From contig CAWEDI010000030.1 in NCBI GenBank assembly GCA_963807735.1, positions 45,949 to 109,948 on the forward strand: DNA of 64,000 bases. Direction: 5' to 3'. Of this stretch, positions 57,739 through 64,000 are shown in pieces. Within the stretch, counting starts at the first letter, position 1, and every line of letters starts with the position of its first letter. The notes beneath the pieces are model-generated. The model saw nothing but the letters and a program-made list of their open reading frames with translations, was not told the origin of the DNA and did no database searches. Source of the DNA: Roseiarcus sp963807735. GTDB taxonomy: Bacteria; Pseudomonadota; Alphaproteobacteria; Rhizobiales; Beijerinckiaceae. A program made the position numbers and the translations under genes.

Positions 57739-59661
57739 TCACTGAAGCGCCCGCTCCATCACGCGACGCAGGCGGGCGGCGAAGCCCGTGGGGTCCTTCA
57801 ACGGTTCGCCGTCGACAAGGCGGGCCTCATCTAGCAACAGCCAAGCCGCGTCGTCGACGAGATCACGATCGCGGCCTTCCTTGAAGCGCTTGGCCAGCGC
57901 CGACGTCAGCGCATGGGTGGCGTTGACCTCCAGCACCGGCTTGACGCGATCCTGCAAACGCCCGTGCGCGGCGAGCATTTTTTCAAGCTGCCGGTCCGGG
58001 CCGAACTCCGGCGCGACGAGGCAGGCGACGCTGTCGGTCAGCCGGTCCGAAGCGCGCGCATCCTCGATCTCGCTTTCGAGGGTCTGTTTGAAATGAGCGA
58101 TCAGCGTCGCGACTTCGGCGCTCGCCTCGGCCGGCGCGGTCGCGCCCTCCACCAGCGCAATCGACTTGATGTCCGCCGCGCCCTGACTGATCGACTTGAA
58201 TGGCTTGCCGTCGTAGCCGGCGGCGGTCGAGACCCAGAACGCATCGACCGGATCGGCGAGCAGCAAAACCTCGACGCCGCGCGCGCGAAAACCTTCGAGT
58301 TGCGGGCTCGCCGCTAGGCGCTTGGCGTCGTCTCCGGTGAGATAGTAGATCGCTGTCTGGTTCTCGCGCAGCTCCTTGACGTAGTCCTCGAGCTTGCGAC
58401 CGCCGTCGGGATGCTTCGTGGTGGTGAAGCGCGCCAGCTTGAGCAGCGCGTCGCGCCGCTCGGGGTCCTCATAGAGGCCCTCTTTGATGACGGCGCCGAA
58501 ATGCTCCCAGACCTTGGCGTATTTCTCCGCGTCGGTGTCGGCGAGCTTGACCAATTCCTGCACGACCCGGTTCACGACGCCCTTGCGAATCGCGGTGAAC
58601 ACCGCGCTTTCCTGGACCATCTCGCGCGATACATTGAGCGGCAGATCGGCGCTGTCGACCACCAGCCGCACGAAGCGCAGCCAGCCCGGCAGCACCTCGG
58701 CGTCGGCGGTGATGAGTACTCGGCGGACGTAGAGCTTCGCCTTGCCCTTGCGCGACGGGTCGAACAGATCGAACGGCCGCGAGCCCGGCACGAATGCGAG
58801 CACGGTATATTCGTGCCGCCCCTCGGCGCGCCAATGCAGGGTCAGCGCCGGCTCGTCATATTGCCCGGAAAGCGACCGGTAGAACTCGGTGTATTCCTCC
58901 GGCTTGACGTCGGATTTCGATTTTCCCCAGATCGCCGCGCCGTCAGTCAGCCGCTTCGACTCCGCGCCCGGCTTCTCGACGATTTCGATCGGCACGGCGA
59001 CCGCGCCGGAATGCTCCTTGACGATGCGCTCGATCTTGTAGCTTTCGACGTAGTCGCTCGATTCCGCGTTGAGCTTCAACGTGACCCGCGTGCCCCGCGC
59101 GGGCGCCGCATCGAGCGCCAACGGCGCGATCGTGTAGGACCCCTTGCCGTCGGAGGTCCAGCGCCAAGCCTGATCCGAGCCGGCGCGGCGGGTGTCGACC
59201 GTGACCTCATCGGCGACCATGAACGCGGAATAGAAGCCGATGCCGAACTGGCCGATCAGGCTTCCCGCTTCCGCCGCCGCCTTGTCCGGCCCGTCGGCGG
59301 CGAGCTTGTCGAGAAACGCCTTGGTGCCGGAACGGGCGATGGTGCCCAGCGCCTCGACGAGGTCCTCCCGGCTCATGCCGACGCCGTTATCGGCGAACGT
59401 CAGCGTCTTGGCGTCGGGATCGACGGCGACGCGAATGGCGAACGGCTCGCTGTCGGCGACGAGTTCCGGATTCGCCAGCGCTTCGTAGCGCAGCTTTTCG
59501 CAGGCGTCGGCGGCGTTCGAAATGAGCTCGCGCACGAAGATGTCGCGCTCGGAATACACGGAATGCACCATGAGGTGCAGGAGCCGCGAAACGTCAGCCT
59601 CAAAGCTCTGGGTTTTCGCGGCGGCGGCCTCTGTGGCGGCCGGGGCGGTTTCGGTCGTCAA
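57739..59661 (-). CDS. htpG: Molecular chaperone HtpG (Hsp90)
   Basis: 640 aa. FEADVSRLLHLMVHSVYSERDIFVRELISNAADACEKLRY with the ATP-binding Glu and Asn; TFADNGVGMSREDLVEALGTIARSGTKAFL for the lid; IGQFGIGFYSAFMVADEV for the second glycine loop; LPLNVSREMVQES in the middle domain; C-terminal dimerisation domain complete. Normal length. No CIRCE or sigma-32 site was identified upstream. Confidence 0.96.
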   Translation of the reverse strand: MTTETAPAATEAAAAKTQSFEADVSRLLHLMVHSVYSERDIFVRELISNAADACEKLRYEALANPELVADSEPFAIRVAVDPDAKTLTFADNGVGMSREDLVEALGTIARSGTKAFLDKLAADGPDKAAAEAGSLIGQFGIGFYSAFMVADEVTVDTRRAGSDQAWRWTSDGKGSYTIAPLALDAAPARGTRVTLKLNAESSDYVESYKIERIVKEHSGAVAVPIEIVEKPGAESKRLTDGAAIWGKSKSDVKPEEYTEFYRSLSGQYDEPALTLHWRAEGRHEYTVLAFVPGSRPFDLFDPSRKGKAKLYVRRVLITADAEVLPGWLRFVRLVVDSADLPLNVSREMVQESAVFTAIRKGVVNRVVQELVKLADTDAEKYAKVWEHFGAVIKEGLYEDPERRDALLKLARFTTTKHPDGGRKLEDYVKELRENQTAIYYLTGDDAKRLAASPQLEGFRARGVEVLLLADPVDAFWVSTAAGYDGKPFKSISQGAADIKSIALVEGATAPAEASAEVATLIAHFKQTLESEIEDARASDRLTDSVACLVAPEFGPDRQLEKMLAAHGRLQDRVKPVLEVNATHALTSALAKRFKEGRDRDLVDDAAWLLLDEARLVDGEPLKDPTGFAARLRRVMERALQ

Positions 59662-59767
59662 AGGATCCCCCTAGCGTGAATGGAAAGCGGCGCGAAAGCG
59701 CCGACGCGGGCTCATATCGCGCGGCTCAGAGCAGCTTTCAAGGCGATGATTAAATTTGCACGGAGGC

Positions 59768-59811
59768 AAAAAAAAGGGCGGACCGACTGGGAGGGGGCCC
59801 GTCGATCCGCC
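59768..59811 (-). terminator. Intrinsic terminator downstream of D,D-carboxypeptidase
   Basis: On the minus strand GGCGGATCGAC pairs with GTCGGTCCGCC (11 bp, one T-G wobble), followed by a C and a run of eight T (59768-59775 on the plus strand as A). It lies about 185 bases after the carboxypeptidase stop and before htpG. The 334-base gap 59662-59995 holds only this and the presumed htpG promoter. Confidence 0.8.
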
Positions 59812-59995
59812 GGCCTGCGTGGCTTGGTCGGGTTCGAAACGCGTCCGGGGGCTGGGGGGCAAAATCGCCGGACATGTCATCGAACCGCGCCGTCGCGGCT
59901 CAGCCCCTGATATCGATGATGGGTAGGGCAGGCGGTTGACGCAAATGCGGCAACACGAGGGCAGACATAACGCTCGCGTGAGCACTCAAGACGAT

Positions 59996-61324
59996 TTAGG
60001 GGTGGTGCGGCTTTCGCGCCACAACCCGTTGCGCCGCCGCGGCGACGCGCGCCCGCGCCTGCGGCGTGAAATGCAGGCGCCGCAGTTTGGTCGGCGGTTT
60101 CACGGCGCTCTTGAGAACCGCCGGCGCGCCGGTTTCCTCCTCGGCTCGCGAACCCTTGTCGCCGGTGAACGCGCTGACCGGTGACGGCTCGGCGGAGTCG
60201 GCGTCGCTGTCTTTGGCAGCGAGAATCGGGCCGGTCCACCCGGGCTTCGGCCCGACGAACACCGGGACGGGCGCGAAGCTGATCTTCTCGTCGGCGATGG
60301 ACGCCGAGGCCGGCGGCGCCGCCATCACCGCGTTCATCATCGAAAGCGGCGACCCGGCGACCCGCCCCGCCGGAACGGCGCCGCCGCTCTCCGCCATGAC
60401 GGAAGCGACAAAATCCTCCTGCATCGCGACCATGGCCGCGCGTCCGTGACCGCGGCAAATTTCGTCGCGCATGTCGGGCGGCGACGTCACCGCGGAGGCC
60501 GGGAGAGCGTCGAGCGTTTGTCCGGTCCCGTTCATGGCGAAGCCGCGGTCGAACAGCATCACCGCCTGATCGTTGCGGAAACGCGGCGATGTCGAACCGA
60601 ACACGACGACGATAAGCTTCCGCCCCTGATGCTCGGCGGTGGCGACGACATTCCAGCCCGCCGGGCAGGTGAACCCGGTCTTCATGCCGTCCGCGCCGGG
60701 ATAACGGCCGATGAGTCCGTTGTGGTTGCGAATGAACTGACGGCCTAGTTGCAACTCGGCAATGTCGAAGAGATCGGCGTGCTCGGGAAACTCCTTTAGC
60801 AGCGCGCGCGCCAGGATCGCCATGTCGCGCGCCGAAGAATAATGATCCGGGTCGTGCAGGCCGTTCGGGTTGACGAAGTGCGATTCCTTCATGCCGAGCT
60901 TCACAGCCGCCTTGTTCATCTCGTCGGCGAAACTTTCGACGGAGCCGGAGATGCTCTCGGCGACCATCACGGCGACGTCGTTCGGCGACTTCACCATCAG
61001 CATTTTCAGCGCGTTATCGAGCGTGACGAGCGTGCCGGGCCGGAACCCCATCTTGGAGGGCGGGTTGCGCGCGGCGCGCTGCGACATCGTCAGCGGCGTA
61101 TCCATCGTCAGCCGCCCGTCGCGCACTGCGCTCAACGCCACATAGGTCGTCATCAGCTTTGTCGTGGAGGCGGGAAACCACGGCTGCGTCGCGTCGCTTT
61201 GCATCAACACGTCGCCGGTCTCGGCGTCAGCCACCAGGTAGGGCTCGGCCGCGTTCGCACCGCCGCAAAGCAGGAGCGGCAACACCAGCGCACGGGCGAA
61301 GCCAAGACGGGTACGTGAAATCAT
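59996..61324 (-). CDS. D-alanyl-D-alanine carboxypeptidase (PBP5/6-type)
   Basis: 442 aa. Signal peptide (LGFARALVLPLLLCGGANA), active-site Ser in STTK at residues 53-56, SPN at 113-115 and KTG at 215-217: the three penicillin-binding motifs in order. Removes the terminal D-Ala from stem peptides in the periplasm. The C-terminal 150 residues are a Pro/Ala-rich, low-complexity extension ending in a basic region (LRRLHFTPQARARVAAAAQ) rather than the usual PBP5 beta domain with membrane anchor. ATG 61324 is preferred over one ten codons upstream. Confidence 0.88.
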   Translation of the reverse strand: MISRTRLGFARALVLPLLLCGGANAAEPYLVADAETGDVLMQSDATQPWFPASTTKLMTTYVALSAVRDGRLTMDTPLTMSQRAARNPPSKMGFRPGTLVTLDNALKMLMVKSPNDVAVMVAESISGSVESFADEMNKAAVKLGMKESHFVNPNGLHDPDHYSSARDMAILARALLKEFPEHADLFDIAELQLGRQFIRNHNGLIGRYPGADGMKTGFTCPAGWNVVATAEHQGRKLIVVVFGSTSPRFRNDQAVMLFDRGFAMNGTGQTLDALPASAVTSPPDMRDEICRGHGRAAMVAMQEDFVASVMAESGGAVPAGRVAGSPLSMMNAVMAAPPASASIADEKISFAPVPVFVGPKPGWTGPILAAKDSDADSAEPSPVSAFTGDKGSRAEEETGAPAVLKSAVKPPTKLRRLHFTPQARARVAAAAQRVVARKPHHP

Positions 61325-61512
61325 GCAGGGTGGACTCGCTGAATCACAGGCCATGCGGCCCGCTTTTTCGGGTGCATGGTTAAATGGATTTCGCGTCGGG
61401 CTCAAGGCGTCGCGCCGCAAAAGCGCGCAGCTAGGCTAATCATATGCGCAATTTCAGTCGTTTGCGCCGAACTCCGGTGACGGCCCGGCAAAAGGCGGCG
61501 TAAAAGCCGCTC

Positions 61513-62786
61513 GTGACCTCCCCCGAACGCGCCCTTGGCTTTCTCCTCCCCGCTGCAATCGCGCTTTACGCCAGTTTTCAAGGCGTACAGTCGATTCTCG
61601 TGCCCGACCGAATCGAGTCGATCGACCCGTTGGCGAAAGTCGCCGATATGGCCTGGCTCACGGTCATCTGCGCGGCGACCGGCGTCGCCGGTCTCGTCGT
61701 GGTCGGCGCGGCCTCCGACGCGACGGCGGGCCGGTTCGGCCGGCGCGCGCCGTGGCTCGCCGCCACGGCCGCCCTCTCCATCGTCCTCGCCGCTTTGCTG
61801 GCGCAACAGCGCGGCGTCGGCGGCGTGGCGCTGTGCTACGGCTTGCTTTGGTTCGCGCTGAACGGCTTCCAGGCGGCGCTGCTGGCGGTTGCGCCCGACC
61901 GGGTGCCGGAGCGATTGCGCAGCCGCGCCTCGTCGCTGTTCGCGATCGCCGGGCCGATCGGCGCGCTCGCCGGCGTCAACCTTGCGGCTCGACTGCCGGC
62001 GAGCCTCGGCTATCTCGTGCTGTTCGGCTCTCTGACGGCGGCGACGACGCTGTTTCTCGTGTTCGCTCGCGAGGCGCCGTTCGCCGCCGCGAAACCGCGG
62101 GCGCCGATGCGGCTGCGCTTCGCCGCGCTCGAAAGTTTCGCCTCGCGGGATTTCACGCTCGCGTTCACGTTCCGGGTGCTGATGTTTTCGGCGCAATTTT
62201 CGATCAACAACTACATGCTCTACGCGCTACGCGACTATGTCGGCGAAGCGGCGTTGCCCGGACACGACGCGCGCGGCGCGACCGGCCTCATCGGCGGCCT
62301 GCGCACGCTGGCGACGCTCGCGGCGATCCTGGTTGGCCATCGCCTCGCCGAGCGCACCTCGCGCCGCCGCGCCTTCGCACAGGGCTACGCCGTGCTGATG
62401 GCGCTGGCGATGCTCGCCCCCGTGTTGTCGCCGACATGGGCCGGGATGCTCGTCTATGCCGGCCTCGGCGGCGTCGCGATGGGAGTTTACGCGGTCATCG
62501 ACCTCACTCTCATGTCGCGTGTGCTGCCGAACCCGCAAACGGCGGGACGCGACCTCGCCATGCTGGTGATGGCGGGGGCGACTGCGCAATTCATCGCGCC
62601 GACGCTGGCGAGCGTGTTGATCGGCGCCTCCGGTTATTCCAGCCTGTTTCTCGTCAGTGCGACGATCACCGTCGCTGCCGGCTGGGTCGTCGGACTTCTT
62701 CGAAGCGTCGCGCTTCCGAAAAAGTTAAGCAGGACCTCGCCGAGCTACGCGCCGCGTTCGACGTGTCTCATGTTGAGAGCTCATGA
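61513..62786 (+). pseudogene. MFS transporter, 3' end frameshifted at an A run
   Basis: GTG start. About twelve membrane helices; GAASDATAGRFGRRAPWLAA is the conserved loop between helices 2 and 3 of MFS carriers. Substrate unknown. After the last helix (VAAGWVVGLLRSVALPKK) the frame continues into an arginine/proline-rich sequence to 62937. Adding one A to the A5 run near 62716-62720 instead gives KKVKQDLAELRAAFDVSHVESS and a stop at 62784-62786, a far better ending. So the natural end is probably 62786 and a base is missing in the sequence or gene. Low protein-level doubt about the family. Confidence 0.75.
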
Positions 62787-62889
62787 CGCTGGTAAGCGAG
62801 GTGTGATGCACACACAAGAACTTTCGGGGCCGATCGGCGCCCGAGCAGCCGCAAGGCCACGCTGCGCCGGGAGGACGATTGCAAGGCCT

Positions 62890-62910
62890 GCCGGGGGACA
62901 TGACCCCGGC
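62890..62910 (+). other. Hairpin in prmA leader
   Basis: GCCGGGG-GACATGA-CCCCGGC is a 7-bp perfect stem 30 bases before the prmA start. The 153-base gap 62787-62939 separates typical host genes from the foreign-looking prmA and has no transposase or repeat I can see. Confidence 0.4.
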
Positions 62911-62939
62911 CCCAAAGACCCGCGCAGAAAGGGGTGACG

Positions 62940-64000
62940 ATGAGTCGCCAGAGCGTCGCCAAGGCCCACCAGAAGATCCAGGAGCTGTCCTGGGAGCCGC
63001 AGTACCACGAGCCGGTGTCGCAGTACGGGACGGACTACACGTTCCAGAAGGCGCAGAAGAAGGACCCGCTGAAGCAGGTCCTGCGGTCCTACTTCCCGAT
63101 GCAGGAAGAGAAGGACAACCGCGTGTACGGCGCCCAGGACGGCGCCATCCGCGGCAACATGTTCCGCCAGGTGCAGGAGCGCTGGCTGGAATGGCAGAAG
63201 CTGTTCCTGTCCATCATCCCGTTGCCGGAGATCTCAGCGGCGCGGGCCATGCCGCTGCTGTTCCGCACGGTTCCGAACCCGGAGCTTCACAACGGCCAGG
63301 CGATCCAGATGATCGACGAGGTACGCCACTCGACGATCCAGCAGAACCTCAAGCGCCTGTACATGAACAACTACATCGACCCGGCCGGCTTCAACAACAG
63401 CCTCCGCAACTTCCAGAACGACTACTGCGGGACGATCGGCCGGCAATTCGCCGAGGGCTTCATCACCGGTGACGCCATCACCGCCGCCATCGATCTACCT
63501 GACGATCGTCGCCGAGACGGCGTTCACGAACACCCTGTTCGTGGCCATGCCGGCCGAGGCCGCGGCCAACGGCGACTTCCTGCTGCCGACCGTGTTCCAC
63601 TCGGTCCAGTCGGACGAGTCCCGGCACATCTCCAACGGCTACGCCACGCTGCTGATGGCGCTGTCGGACGAGAGCAACCACCAGCTGCTCGAGCGCGACC
63701 TGCGCTACGCGTGGTGGAACAACCACCGCGTGGTCGACGCCGCCATCGGCACGTTCATCGAGTACGGCACCAAGGACCGCCGCAAGGACCGCGAGTCCTA
63801 CGCCGAGATGTGGCGCCGGTGGATCTACGACGACTACTACCGCAGCTACCTCGTGCCGCTGGAGAAGTACGGCCTGGTGATTCCGCACGACCTCATCGAG
63901 GAAGCGTGGAACCAGATCTGGAACAAGGGCTACGTGCACGAGGTCGCCCAGTTCTTCGCCACCGGCTGGCTCGCCAACTACTGGCGGATCGACCCGATGA
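62940..64000 (+). pseudogene. prmA: Propane monooxygenase hydroxylase large subunit, frameshifted, cut by window edge
   Basis: AAAGGGGTG precedes ATG 62940. MSRQSVAKAHQKIQELSWEP, GTDYTFQKAQKKDPLKQVLR and FPMQEEKDNRVYGAQDGAIRG are close to PrmA/MimA of Rhodococcus, Gordonia and Mycobacterium, the alpha subunit of soluble diiron propane monooxygenase. Diiron ligands are visible: E97, E127, H130, and after repair E192, E226, H229, with the same spacing (30, 3, 65, 34, 3) as MmoX of soluble methane monooxygenase. Four bases at 63489-63492 stand where three are expected (Asn codon), shifting the frame; both sides are otherwise perfect. Ala codons are mostly gcc and nearly all codons end in C or G, unlike the gcg-rich host genes. 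About 353 of roughly 540 residues are in the window. Confidence 0.88.

Noticed and set aside
59829..59840. GGTTCGAAA resembling a tRNA T-loop
   Set aside because: No cloverleaf or acceptor stem can be drawn around it; it overlaps no phage border.
1..64000. CRISPR array, rRNA, transposase or IS element
   Set aside because: No regularly spaced repeats, ribosomal RNA signature or transposase motifs were seen on either strand.

Overview
The window is high-GC DNA from an alphaproteobacterium, most likely of the order Hyphomicrobiales (Rhizobiales). This is inferred from gene content: an atpHAGDC operon, a ptsP-prfA pair, ppdK, hrcA, rpmF, CreA and DUF2934 proteins, and REP-like GGGCTTGTCCCGG intergenic repeats. 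No rRNA, tRNA or CRISPR was seen.

Layout. 1-11.5 kb is chromosomal: a DUF429 gene cut by the left edge, an orphan MCE/MlaD lipid-transport protein, an ArsR regulator, the F1 ATP synthase operon, a small porin-like peptide, an orphan CoxL-like molybdenum hydroxylase and a membrane-anchored coiled-coil protein. 11.6-39.3 kb is a phage structural cassette: small and large terminase, prohead protease, capsid, connector, tail completion proteins, portal, tail tube, tail chaperone with a -1 frameshift site, a short tape measure, then a tail-tip module of the same gene families as Rhodobacter-type gene transfer agents (DUF2460, DUF2163, NlpC/P60, TIM-barrel hub and tail-tip protein). Fibres, an SGNH hydrolase, an amidase endolysin, a tailspike and holin-like proteins follow. 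No integrase, repressor or replication gene is present. 39.3-62.8 kb is chromosomal again: ybgC, fmt, purD, creA, ampD-like amidase, rpmF, PHP and NUDIX enzymes, ppdK, hdeD-like, hrcA, SRAP, a G1-type glutamic peptidase, prfA, ptsP, htpG, a D,D-carboxypeptidase and an MFS transporter. 62.9-64 kb holds the start of a propane monooxygenase hydroxylase gene (prmA/mimA type), with base usage that looks more actinobacterial, frameshifted and cut by the right edge.

Most notable. (1) The phage portal gene has moved downstream of the tail terminator gene and carries a C-terminal polymorphic-toxin-like domain after an FNPYHDELGRF linker. It is followed by a zinc-ribbon putative immunity gene and then by a decayed second copy of the middle of the portal. 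(2) The tail chaperone has a lambda-like GGGAAAA slippery heptamer leading exactly into a second open frame. (3) A strong promoter is followed by a 15-bp intrinsic terminator before the protease-capsid genes, implying attenuation or a roughly 110-nt RNA. (4) One beta-rich segment recurs in the connector, tail tube and tail-tip proteins. (5) Single-base frameshifts cluster in the head genes and at the two ends of the window, while long tail and core genes are intact. Either the head module is decaying or the local consensus is poor; several shifts sit in G/C runs or an A run.
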